Assembly (NCBI RefSeq): GCF_000417875.1
Contig: NW_006920869.1
Location: 1,171,759 to 1,235,758, forward strand
DNA length: 64,000 bases
Source: Pseudozyma flocculosa PF-1
Lineage: Eukaryota; Basidiomycota; Ustilaginomycetes; Ustilaginales; Ustilaginaceae
Direction: 5' to 3'
The notes beneath the pieces are model-generated. The model had not been told where the DNA came from. It saw nothing but the letters and a program-made list of their open reading frames with translations, and did no database searches. Made by a program: the position numbers and the translations under genes. Of this stretch, positions 1 to 9,509 are shown in pieces (the stretch's first letter is position 1; each line of letters begins with the position of its first letter).

Positions 1-1339
1 TCTTTAGCGCAGTAGGCGTCCTCATCTACGTCTTTGACCTCGTCGGTGCAGAGGGCGAGGGAGAGCAGGAATGGGAAAAGGACGTCCGCTACTATAAGTG
101 AGTCCCCTCGGTCCAGCGTGTGACAGTCGTAAGCCACCATCTCACCCTTCTATGCCTGCCCCTCATTCCTCCAATGACCTGCACAGGGACTGCCTCTCGG
201 CGCTGCACCAGTATTCACCCGACGCCCAGGTCTTTTGCCTGCTCCACAAGATGGACCTCGTCGATCCCTCCCGGCGCCGGGCAGTCTACGCCAGCAGGGT
301 CAAGGAGCTGCGAAGGAAGAGCAAAGAGGTGGCCCTCACCACTGGCGCTGGCGCAAAGTCGTCGAACAGCGCCGGGTTCCGCATCAACTGCTTTGCCACC
401 AGCATCTGGGATGAGACGCTGTATAGGGTGAGCGTGCTTTCCGACGCGCGGGGGCCACGCTAGCAGACACGCTGACAGCGATTCGATCTCTCACCCGCGT
501 CTGATCCCTCCTCCCTCCTGCAGGCATGGTCTCGCATCGTGCACACGCTCATTCCCAACGTCGCCATGCTGGAGCGGCACCTGTCGCAGTTCGCCCAGAT
601 CAACTCGGCCATGGAGGTCGTCTTGTTTGAGCGCACCACCTTCCTCGTCATCTCGCGCTCCTCATCAGTCGCCGATGCGGCAGCGGCGTCATCCGGCGGT
701 GCTGCAGCACCGTCCGAGGCGGGAGGATTCGTCTACGACGAGGACGAGGAAGGCATGGAGGGTTTCCGAGACACCGTGGGCCGCACGACTGGCGGTGGAG
801 CCGGGCTGGGGTCAGGCTTCATCACCGGGACATCGCAGCGCGTGCAAACGCCCGGCATGGCGGGCGACCGCAAGTCAAACGGGGCCATGTCCGACGTCAA
901 GCTCAACCCGGAGAGGTTCGAAAAGATCAGCGAGCTCATCAAGAACTTTAAGCTGTCCTGCTCGTGAGTCCGTCTTGCTCGCACGCCAGTGTGCTCGTTC
1001 GAGATGCCAGTCTGCTGACGGACCTACATTCCGCCGATGGGGCTTCTGTCGAGTGCAGGAAGCTGCAATCCAACTTCCAAGGCCTCGAGCTGAGAGGCTC
1101 CAACTTCACAGCCTACCTCGACGTCCTGACGTCCAACACCTATATCATGATTGTCGTCGCCGATCCCCAGATCCGTGAGTCTGCTGGCCGACGAGGGTGG
1201 AGGGCGAGGCAATTCATGTTCTGACTGATCCATTGTCTGCCCTTGCTTACCTGCAGAGCTGGCGGCGATCAAGCTCAATGTCCAGCTCGGGCGAGACCAC
1301 TTCGAGAAGCTGCAGGCCATCAACCCCGGCCGTGCTTAA
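1..1339 (+). CDS. GTR1: Rag-family small GTPase Gtr1/RagA, 5' end outside window
   Basis: This is the C-terminal part of the RagA-type GTPase, which pairs with a RagC/Gtr2 partner on the vacuole and relays amino-acid sufficiency to TORC1. Exons read as <1-97, 187-427, 524-963, 1059-1174 and 1257-1339; all junctions are GT/AG and keep frame. Visible family signatures are the strand YVFDL, the guanine-specificity motif HKMD, the [12 protein letters not shown] segment, and the roadblock-like C-terminal half with [26 protein letters not shown] and SNTYIMIV. A Ser/Ala/Gly-rich insertion of about 60 residues lies inside exon 3 (near 660-890), between FLVIS and FEKIS, where animal RagA has only a short loop. 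The P-loop and switch regions lie upstream of the window. Identification is firm; the exact last exon is inferred from homology (ends INPGRA). Confidence 0.93.
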
Positions 1340-1745
1340 CCAGGCTTGCCGACGCACACCCCCTTTTCCCCCTTCTCGAACCTCATCCACTCCTCTTGCA
1401 TTCCTGCATCTGTATACCCGCTCGCCTTGCTATGAGGCAGCTGTAGTCGTCGAAGCTGCAGCCCAGCAAACCACACCTAACAAGCCCAGGACAGCGCACC
1501 GCGTTGCGCGGGCCGGAGGCGCAGGCCGGGTGTTCACGGCTAAAAATTCGGATGTCGGGCCGGGATGGCGGCATGTGCACGGACGCCGTCATCGAAAGTC
1601 GGGCCGGCCCGCTCGTGCATGCTAAGTTACGGGTCTGCTTGATGCCGCCTCGCTTCTCCTCGCCACATGGCTTCTTCTTGCCACCACCACCACTCGCACA
1701 CTGCCATCACCCTTGCCACCCTGCGATAGAAGCCAAACATAGACC
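1340..1745. other. Intergenic: GTR1 terminator / kinase promoter
   Basis: About 400 nt without a supportable gene, between two genes on the same strand. The part just before 1746 is pyrimidine-rich with ACC/CCA repeats, as often seen upstream of start codons in this window. I see no TATA box or RNA gene. Confidence 0.5.
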
Positions 1746-2643
1746 ATGGAAGCCAAAGTCGACGAGCTGTCCAAGTCGGTGCTGAGCCAGCTGGAGGCGT
1801 GCGTTTCCACCTCCTCGACGACCACCATCGGGATCGGACTAGGTCTGTAGTCTCGCTGACTCGTCACGCCTTCCCTCCGCCCTTCGCAGCTCGCCACGGG
1901 ACCATCGGATCCTGATCGGAGTCTGCGGAATACCAGGATCCGGCAAGTCGTCGCTCGCCCAGCGCGTGGTGGGCACGCTCAACCGCCTCTCTCGCTCCTC
2001 TCCGCACGGCGCCAACAACGAGGATGACATCGCCATCCTGATCGGCATGGACGGATGGCACTATACACGCTCCGCCCTCTCCGCCTTTCCCGATCCAAAG
2101 GAGGCATTCGATCGACGAGGAGCGGAATTCACCTTTGACTCGGCGCGGTTCGCGCGCTTCGTCCAGTCGCTCCGCCGTCCCGGCGAGGAGCTGAGGGCGC
2201 CCTCGTTTGACCACGCCCAGAAGGACCCGATCGAGGACGACGTCGTGGTGCGGCCGTGCCACCGCGCCGTAGTTGTCGAGGGCCTCTACTGCAATTGCAA
2301 CGTGGGCGAGTGGGCCAAGGCGGCGAGCGAGTTTGATCAGAGGTGGGTCTGTCTCATCGCCCGGGACGAGGCGCGGAAGAGGCTCGTCAAGCGCCATGTC
2401 GTCACGGGCGTCGCAAAGGATGAGGAAGAGGCGAGATGGAGAGGTGAGTGCTGTTGTTCCCTCGTTGAATGATGTCGCATGGCGGACACGTCGGTCCAAG
2501 CTGACGGGCGTCGTTGGTCCCCCCCCTGCCGTTTCCCCCTTTCAGCGGACAACAACGACCTGCCCAACGGCGACTGGTTGATGCAGCATCTCCTCGAGCC
2601 TTACACCATCGTCGAGAGTATCGCGGAGCCAGCCTGGAGCTAG
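1746..2643 (+). CDS. P-loop kinase of the uridine kinase/phosphoribulokinase-like superfamily (Yfh7-like)
   Basis: Exons 1746-1798, 1890-2443 and 2546-2643 give about 234 residues. Residue ~23 onward reads RILIGVCGIPGSGKSSL, a clean Walker A motif, followed by LIGMDGWHYTR, the DGFH/DGWH-type acceptor-binding strand of this family, and VVVEGLYCN, the Walker B-like strand. The C-terminal lid-like region ends in ADNNDLPNGDWL. This order matches fungal ATP-dependent kinases such as yeast Yfh7 and bacterial YggC/CoaA-like enzymes. The physiological substrate of Yfh7-type kinases is not established, so I assign no reaction beyond ATP-dependent small-molecule phosphorylation. It ends only 92 nt from the stop codon of the convergent methyltransferase gene, so the two 3' UTRs probably overlap. 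Confidence 0.82.
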
Positions 2644-2734
2644 CACTGCTCAAACCAGGTGCCAGTGCCGAACTAGAATATGCGACAGGTCGAGAGAAAG
2701 AGCAAGTGGGATCCGCAACGCACATCTTCGACCG

Positions 2735-4141
2735 TCACGTTTCGATTACCGCCTCGAGGCACCGTTGGAGGACGACGCTACGCACAATCCGACCATCCTC
2801 GATAGGCTCGAGGAGGTTCTGCTGGACCCTCCAGCGACACCTCACCCTGTTGCCGTCCGCCCCTCGCGCGGCTTCTTCCTCCTGGTTCCAACGGATCGCC
2901 AGTGCCTCGGCATCTCGAGGTCCCAGCCGCCCCTCGACGCTGGGAGAGTCGTAGTCGACCACGACCGACCCCGAGACGACTTCGGCCTCGAGCTGGCTGC
3001 GCTCCTCGGCCGTGACTACGGTGAAGTGGCTCACGAGGATCGCTCCGCCCGGTCGGACCAGCGAGCGGAGCCGTCCGAGGAGCGTCGAGGGGTAGAAGCG
3101 GATCGAGAGGATCAGATCGTAGAAGCCGTCCCCGGGATCGTCCGGCGCAGCAGGGGGATGCTGCGAAGATAGCCTGGATAGACCGGCTCCCTCGAATGCC
3201 GCCCATGCCGCTGCCTGCTCCTCGTCGGCCGCAGGGAGGGCGAATGTCTTGCCCTTGCCCGTTCCCACGAGCGGTTCCAGGCTGCCCTCATCTGTGCACT
3301 TGGCCCACACCAGTGCGTCACAGCGACCTCGCAGCAGGTCCACACCATCACCGCGTAGATTGAGATCCTCCATGAGAAGGGCGGTGCGGTTCAGGACCGC
3401 CTTCCAGTTGTCGAGCCCGACGCCTCGCCATCTCCTTGGCGGTGGGCCAGGCCGACTGCCGGCGGCATCTGCTGTCCGCTCGCGCTGCGAGCCGTACAGG
3501 ACCCAGGCCATGTCTCTGCCAGCACCGCACCCGAGGTCGAGCAGCGATAAGTCCTGTTTGCCGTTGTCGCTCGCCCCCTGCTTGAACAGGTCCGACTCAA
3601 TGAGCCGCCTGACTGCATTCGAGGGGCGGAAGAGCAGCGCAGGCCAGTCGTCGTCGGTCGCTGTCCTCAAACGAACCTCATCCGGGGCACAGCTGCGTCG
3701 CAGACCCAGGCCTTGCACCTGCTGGAAGAAGGTACTAGCTCTGCATGTTGGATGAGCTTGCGCCGACGGGCCAGGAATTGGGACTGCGTCGTTGTCGCCG
3801 CCGCCTTTGTCGTCCTCGTGCTGGAGAAAGAGAAAACGGGCACCGTTGCAGCCGCTAAGCGCCTGCTGCACCTCGATGCGGTCGCGTACATCGGCGATGA
3901 CGAGAAAAGGTACGGTACGAGGAGGCAGGCAGCTGTAGCGCGCCTTGATGTGGTGCAGAGGGTAGATGTGGGTGGCGTGGGCGATGTGGGCCGCTGCAAA
4001 GCGGTCGGTTTGCCGGAGATCGAGGACGAGCCGTGGCGTCGGGAGCGACAGGTAGACATCGATGCCCGCTGTGTCGCGGTGGCCGGTGGCGGTCGAGGAT
4101 TTCCAGCCACTTCGTGGCAGGCAGTCGAGCTCGGAAGCCAT
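2735..4141 (-). CDS. Rhodanese-like domain fused to SAM-dependent methyltransferase
   Basis: Single exon, 468 residues from the ATG at 4141 (MASELDC). The reading frame stays open for 143 codons further upstream, but that part is low-complexity with no recognisable domain, so I chose this start. Residues ~30-110 look like a rhodanese fold: LVLDLR, then HIAHATHIYPL, then VPFLVIAD. The usual catalytic-loop cysteine is replaced by ADVRDR, so sulfurtransferase activity is unlikely. Residues ~170-460 are a class I methyltransferase, with motif I LLDLGCGAGRD (~200-210), an acidic/WRGVGLDNW motif II region, FYDLILSIRFYP, and LVRPGGAILVSHF. The target is unknown. It diverges from the uridine kinase gene with a 553-nt shared upstream region. 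Domain assignment is confident; function is not. Confidence 0.8.
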   Translation of the reverse strand: MASELDCLPRSGWKSSTATGHRDTAGIDVYLSLPTPRLVLDLRQTDRFAAAHIAHATHIYPLHHIKARYSCLPPRTVPFLVIADVRDRIEVQQALSGCNGARFLFLQHEDDKGGGDNDAVPIPGPSAQAHPTCRASTFFQQVQGLGLRRSCAPDEVRLRTATDDDWPALLFRPSNAVRRLIESDLFKQGASDNGKQDLSLLDLGCGAGRDMAWVLYGSQRERTADAAGSRPGPPPRRWRGVGLDNWKAVLNRTALLMEDLNLRGDGVDLLRGRCDALVWAKCTDEGSLEPLVGTGKGKTFALPAADEEQAAAWAAFEGAGLSRLSSQHPPAAPDDPGDGFYDLILSIRFYPSTLLGRLRSLVRPGGAILVSHFTVVTAEERSQLEAEVVSGSVVVDYDSPSVEGRLGPRDAEALAIRWNQEEEAARGADGNRVRCRWRVQQNLLEPIEDGRIVRSVVLQRCLEAVIET

Positions 4142-4694
4142 CGAAGGGGACGGTGGTGGTGGCGGTGGACGAGGATGCTGGGTGGTGGGGGAAGAAGATA
4201 CGCCTTTCGGATGTCGGTCGCTTTGATTTCGCCGCACGTCCCTTTCCTCGGTTTTGCCGTTGTCACCTCCACCCGGCTGCCTCTGTCGATTTTTTTTTCT
4301 GTTGGCCCCTGCGACGGTCAAACGGCGCTCATTTTCTTTGCGCTTGACTGCCAAAGGTGAATTCATGATTTGCGGGCTGCACAGATTTTGGATTTTTGTT
4401 GCAGCAGCGGCGTTTTTGGGTGGCCCAACCAGGCAGAACCCTTGAGCCTGCTTGCCCTGGACCTCGGACCTGGCCTGGCCTGCTCGACAAGGCCAAGCCC
4501 CCCTCGACTCCCTTCCGCCGTCCCTCTTTCCCTCTTTCCCTTGTCGCAACTCGCCACCGCCATCAAACATCGCAGCACCCTATCTTCGCACCACGACTGT
4601 CCCTTCGTCGAGGTCACGCCTGGGCAGCCCACGAAAGCACCTCTCTGCCTCCACCTCCTCTGTGCCCTCGCAGGTCGAGGTCGCACACGCAGCC
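4142..4694. other. Divergent promoter region, methyltransferase / uridine kinase
   Basis: This 553-nt stretch separates two divergent starts. It includes a T-run near 4290 and a CT-rich tract around 4500-4570 before the uridine kinase ATG. No TATA box is evident in either direction. Confidence 0.4.
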
Positions 4695-6770
4695 ATGCAG
4701 GCGGCCCACCAGATCGTCCAGCCCTCGACCCCGGGCACCCCCCTCCTCCGCACCGTCGAGTCGGCAGAGGGCCTCGGCACCCCTTCGAGCCCTTCGTTGC
4801 AGCCCATCGCCAAGCCCAGCGCAGGAGGGCCGAGCACCCGCTCAAAGACGTGAGTCGCCAGCCTCTCTCGTATGTCGATTGCCCGAGGCGATGCGCTCAA
4901 CCCGCAGAAACCCTGGCCCTGATCCTTCATCGTCCCGCAGCATCGTACTCGCTGAAGCCGGTAGGCCTCCTTGGTACAATGCTGCTGGTCAGACTGTACC
5001 GCCCTACATTGTCGGCATCGCCGGAGGATCCGCCAGCGGCAAGACGTCGGTAGCACGCGCCATCCTCGAGAAGCTGCCCAACGTCCCGTGAGTGGCCCGT
5101 CCGACCAGCCGGCAGAGGACTACGCTCGAGCGCTGCGCTGGCGGGCTGAACCATGCTTCGACGCATCTGCTCCTGCACTGCCGCTCGCTCGCCCCGCGCA
5201 CAGTCACATCGTCATCATCAGCCAGGACAGCTTCTACAAGCCGCTCACCAAGACCGAGAGCGAGCGCGCGTTTCGTTCCGAGTACGACTTCGACCACCCA
5301 TCTGCCTTTGACACCGAACTCTTCAAGGCCACCATCGACAACCTGAGCCGCGGCATGGCCGTCGAGGTGCCCGTCTACTCGTTCGTCAAGCACAACCGTC
5401 TGCCCGACTCCAACTACCTCTACGGCCCCGCCGTCCTCATCGTTGAGGGCATCTTTGTCCTCCACGACCCAGAGCTGCGCGATCTCCTCTCGCTCAAGAT
5501 TTTTGTCGATCTCGACTCGGACCTCATGCTGGCGCGAAGGATCCTGCGCGATACCGTCGAGCGCGGGCGTGACCTCTCCGGCATCATCAGCCAGTACACG
5601 CGCTACGTCAAGCCCAACTACGAGCGGTACGTCTCGCCCACGTCAAAGCACGCCGACATCATCGTCCCCGGCGCCAACAACGAGGTGGCCGTCGACATCA
5701 TCAGCCAGCACATGGAGAAGCAGCTGCGCAGCCGGGCCATGCGCCTCCGCACTGAGCTCTCAAAGACGCCAGCCACCCCGCACGTCGAGTCCGCCAGCCC
5801 CTTTGACACCATGACTCCGCTCGCCAAGACGCCCTCGCTCGGGCTCGCCAACACGCCGCTGCCCAACACTGTCATTCTCTTGCCGCAGACGCCGCAGCTC
5901 CAATCGCTTCTCACCATCTTGCACGACCGCTCCACGCCCACCTCGGACTTTACTTTCGCCTGCAAGCGCGTCGGGACCCTGGTCGTCGAGCGGGCGGCCG
6001 CCCTGCTTCCCTACCGCCAGCAGACGGTTCAGCTGCACACGGGCGGCTCCTACACCGGCATGGAGCTCGACGTCTCGAGCATCTGCTCTGTCTCGATCCT
6101 GCGATCCGGCTCGGTGCTGGAGCCATCGCTGCGGCGCGCGTTCCCGGCCATGTCGCTGGGAAGTCTGCTGATCCAGTCCAACGAGGAGGACGGCGAGCCT
6201 TACCTCTACGATGTGTCGCTGCCGTCGTTCGTTCGACGCAGGAGCTCGGCGGAAAAGTCGTGGGTGCTCCTCCTCGACGCCCAGATCGGCACGGGCGCTG
6301 CTGCCTTCATGGCGATCCGGGTGCTGCTGGACCACTCGGTGCCCGAAGATCAGATCATCTTCCTCACGTTGCTGGCGAGCGCAAAGGGAGGTGTGCACGC
6401 GCTCCACCGCGCCTTTCCCAAGGTCCGCATCGTCGTGGCCGGCATCGACCCGGGGCTCGAGAAGCTGCGCATCCCGCTCGCGGACCGCCGAGCGTCGGTC
6501 TCGGCCGACCACGCGCAGTCGACCTCTGCCCACCAGACGGTCCAGGTGTCGCGCTCGGCGCCGCACCACGCCGCTCCAGCTCGACCCGACGAGCCGGCAA
6601 AGGGCGACCACCCGACCAACGTCGATGGCCAGGGTCGGGGGCGGGCCAAGCCGAGACAGGACAGTCTGGGCGTCACGTCTCCGCCCGCCAAGAACAGCCG
6701 CGTCGTCTTTGCCATTACGCCCGGTTGCGGATCCATCGGCGACCGATTCTGGGGAACGGGTGCCAAGTAG
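4695..6770 (+). CDS. URK1: Uridine kinase with C-terminal uracil phosphoribosyltransferase-like domain
   Basis: Pyrimidine salvage enzyme that phosphorylates uridine and cytidine to the monophosphates. Exons are 4695-4849, 4941-5087 and 5204-6770 (about 622 residues); a second in-frame acceptor at 4907 would add 11 residues. The kinase domain has Walker A GGSASGKTS, then VIISQDSFYK, EYDFDHPSAFD, VPVYSFVKHNR and VLIVEGIFVLHD, all typical of UCK. The second half (about residue 345 on) resembles UPRT: LLTILHDRSTP, SICSVSILRSG, GTGAAAFMAI and the terminal GCGSIGDRFWGT. The PRPP-binding segment is degenerate (DAQIGTGAAA), as is common in kinase-fused UPRT domains, so this half may be regulatory. 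A Thr/Pro-rich linker lies between the domains and a basic low-complexity insert follows about residue 525. Assignment is firm. Confidence 0.95.
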
Positions 6771-7028
6771 CGAGGGTCCAGCCCAGCCCCGCCCATCCCC
6801 GCCGGCCGGATCCGCACATGCCCATGTCTATCGTCCCACCACGTCGTTTACGGAAGTCACAAGAAAGCATCTCCAAACCCTTAGCATATCTCTCGCGCAC
6901 CGACATACACCCAAAGAATACACACACATCTGCATCGCCAACGTATCTACGTCGCCGCGCTGTCACTGGTCGTCGAAGGACGTCGAGGAGCAAAGGCTCT
7001 GACGGGGGCCGGGACGGGTAGGCCCGCT

Positions 7029-7818
7029 TCAGAGGTCCTCCTCGTTGACGAGCTCTCCGACGATGCCGTACTTGCCGGTGAACATGGCTTCCCACTCCTT
7101 CATGTTCTTGCTACAAGCGGGCAAGGAGAGTGAAGAACGACCACGTCGCCGTGTCAATATCGATGCTCTCGAGGCCAACCTCGGCGCGGGGGTCAGCAGA
7201 CTCACATTTCGCTGGGCGCAAGATCCTCGAGCTTGTCAATGGGCCTATCGAGCGGGGTGATCATCTCGAGGTCAAAGCTCTGCTTAGCCATGCCCCTGCT
7301 CGCGTCCCTGCCGGCAAAGTTGCCATAGGGACCTCCGGGCCCGTAAAAGTTCTTGCCAGACGTGACGTCAAAGACTTTGCCGTTGATGGCGAGCAGGATG
7401 CGGGGCGAGGCCGACGAGTCGGTGCCGTCGTAGAGGGCGAGGGTGCGCGGCGTGTACCGCTTCCACTCGACCGTGTCCGGGTGGCGCGGCGGGAGGTACG
7501 AGTAGCGGTCCGACGGCGCCGTGGCGTGCGAACGCGCCTGGGCGATGGTGGGCGTCCATTTGGCCGAGGTCGGAGACGAGGGCAGGAGTAGTGGTAGGGC
7601 GATGTAGATGAGGATCGAGAGGAGGACGAGGTTGAGCGGGTTGGTGAATAGCGGTTCTGCCGTCTGTCGGAGCGAGGCAGGGAGAGAAGTGCATCAGTCA
7701 GGGCTTTCGGTAGATGGTCATGGCAACCTTTCCCGGCTCAACCTACCGTGGTGAGCCTTTCCCACGTCGACGGGACATGGCTTTCGCTGCCGAAGATTCC
7801 GCTAAAGAGTCCAGACAT
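7029..7818 (-). CDS. DAP1: Dap1/MAPR-family cytochrome b5-like heme protein
   Basis: Coding segments on the minus strand are 7818-7747, 7663-7206 and 7110-7029 (203 residues), with introns of 83 and 95 nt. After a short N-terminus there is one membrane segment, [20 protein letters not shown] (residues ~31-50). A cytochrome b5-like domain of the membrane-associated progesterone receptor type follows: [50 protein letters not shown] and a terminal [19 protein letters not shown]. In yeast and animals this family binds heme through a tyrosine and supports ER cytochromes P450, including the sterol demethylase Erg11. No continuous open frame covers the gene; it appears only after splicing. A P450 gene lies about 31 kb away, which need not be functionally linked. 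Confidence 0.92.
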
Positions 7819-8137
7819 GGCGTCGGAAAGTGCAAGCAAGTTGATGGGGACGGCGGTGGCAGTGGTGGTGATGGACGAGAAGGAAGCCAGCCAGGGCGAT
7901 ATGCGCTCGACTTGGCCTTCGGCGCCTCCACATCCTGGCCGGGCGCCGATCCCGCTGCTGGCACGGCGTTCTATCGTCGCGCAGCCACCACCACCCACCA
8001 AGGCCATTGCGAGACTGCATCCTTGTCCACCTACTTCTTCCTCAACGCGACGAGCGCTTCTTCATCGGGGCCATGGTGTACGGCTTCCTTTGACCCCCCG
8101 CATCGGATCGTGCAAAGCCAACGACGAAGCGGCGGCC
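7819..8137. promoter_or_regulatory. Divergent promoter, DAP1 / CFAP20-domain gene
   Basis: A 319-nt region between two divergent start codons. An open frame runs through it in phase with the rightward gene, but it also overlaps DAP1 exon 1 on the other strand and has no family features, so I treat it as untranslated. Confidence 0.4.
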
Positions 8138-9097
8138 ATGTTGCGGAACGCCGTGCAGCCGTCGCTGGTGTCGCTCTTCTCGTCGACGTCGTCGTCACCG
8201 TTTGCTGTCTTCTCGATGCACGTCGACCTTGACCTGCCCGAAGATTCGGGCCTGATCCTGCTGCGCGATCACGACGACCGGCGCGCCGATATACCCGCCA
8301 ACGATGCCACTGAGCTGCAGCGAGATCCGCGCCGGTTCCAGCTTCGCGTCGATGCGCCCGGCAGCGGTCAGAGCTCGATGCGCGGCCTGCTCGAGGATAC
8401 GGTGCTGCACATCCAGTCGCCTACGATCAAGACGACCTTTATTCGCACGCCCCCGCTCAACGAGCGCAGGAGCAGCTCGGGCGAGGTGCTGGGGCTCGAG
8501 CTGCCCTACCTTCACCTCCAGTTCCGTCCGCTCGGCTCCAAGCCGTTCATGGTCGAGGTCGGCGTGCGCGACATCCGGGGTAAGCGGGCCAGGATCCGAC
8601 TGAGCAACTTCCAAGCGCAGCCCGCTCTCTACCTCGTCAAGGCAAAGGAGATCGTTGGCGAGGCGAGCGTCGCTCGACAGTCTCGGGACATCCGAGAACA
8701 GGCCCAACAATCAAGGAGCGACAACGGCCCCATACTCCATTTGCCCGTCGCCCTGCCCGCCGATCCGCAAAACGAACCGACGAGCTTCACGCCGTGGCTA
8801 TCCGTCACTCTTTCGCTTGCCAAGCTCATGCCTCACTTCAACAACCCCAAACTGCTCGCCCTGTCGTCGGCAAGAGCGCTGGCAAGACCACACGGCGCGC
8901 CCCAAGACGAGCGGGATGATCCGCAGGAGTCCGCGCCCGCTCGCCGTGTCTTTGAGCGCCTGGATCGCTTCCACTCAATCGACTACGTCGCCGTGCACGC
9001 CAACCTGCGGCTGCGGCGAATCTGGTGCTCGACGACCCACGACGCTGCGACCAACCAGGACGAACTGCAGGTCTTTGCCGCAGCCCTCGGGCCTTGA
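8138..9097 (+). CDS. CFAP20 (DUF667)-domain protein
   Basis: Single exon, 319 residues from MLRNAVQPSLVSLF. The central part carries CFAP20-like features: ELPYLHLQFRPLGSKPF, then VEVGVRDIRGKRARIRLSNFQ, then the terminal YVAVHANLRLRRIWCSTTH followed by an acidic ELQVFA end. In ciliated eukaryotes CFAP20 is a small (~190 aa) axonemal and basal-body protein. This protein is longer, with an N-terminal extension of about 100 residues and a charged insert around residues 180-280. Higher basidiomycetes have no cilia, so a structural axonemal role is excluded and a nuclear or RNA-linked role is possible but unproven. The in-frame ATG at 7823 would add about 105 residues that lack domain features. Family call moderately confident; role unknown. 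Confidence 0.72.
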   Translation: MLRNAVQPSLVSLFSSTSSSPFAVFSMHVDLDLPEDSGLILLRDHDDRRADIPANDATELQRDPRRFQLRVDAPGSGQSSMRGLLEDTVLHIQSPTIKTTFIRTPPLNERRSSSGEVLGLELPYLHLQFRPLGSKPFMVEVGVRDIRGKRARIRLSNFQAQPALYLVKAKEIVGEASVARQSRDIREQAQQSRSDNGPILHLPVALPADPQNEPTSFTPWLSVTLSLAKLMPHFNNPKLLALSSARALARPHGAPQDERDDPQESAPARRVFERLDRFHSIDYVAVHANLRLRRIWCSTTHDAATNQDELQVFAAALGP

Positions 9098-9509
9098 GTT
9101 CGATGTCATGTATCATAGCAGGGTTGTTGCTGCTTGTAGCCTCTCTGGGTAGCCATGCTGTGCGAAGCGTTTGGCGCACACGTACGCTTGACCAGCGACC
9201 AAAGTTGCGTCGTGGCCAGGCCCGGTCCGGCCTCATGGCCTCCAGCGCATGGCATCGTAGCGGCGAAGATCCCCTCTCTCCCCCTTTGGCCCCTCGGCCT
9301 CCACCTGCTTGCGCTCATCTCTTTCAAACTTAACCCCGCCTTCGGCTGCCGCCGAAGCTTCGGGCGAGCCGATGCTCGAAGAAGACCTCTTCGTCCAGAC
9401 GTCCGTGATAGTCCGAGGAGCTGCCTGCCTGCCTGTCGGTAAGCAGCCGAAAAGCTCTTGCTCCCCCGCCACCACCACCACGTCACTTCGAGATAGACCT
9501 CGCGCCATC
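9098..9509. other. Intergenic upstream of the OYE-like gene
   Basis: 412 nt without a gene. It holds a short tetranucleotide run (TGCC)n near 9422 and a (CCA)n tract just before the start codon at 9510. Confidence 0.4.

Noticed and set aside
7748..8137. N-terminal extension of the CFAP20-domain ORF
   Set aside because: It overlaps DAP1 exon 1 on the opposite strand, has no similarity to the domain, and open frames are common in such GC-rich DNA.
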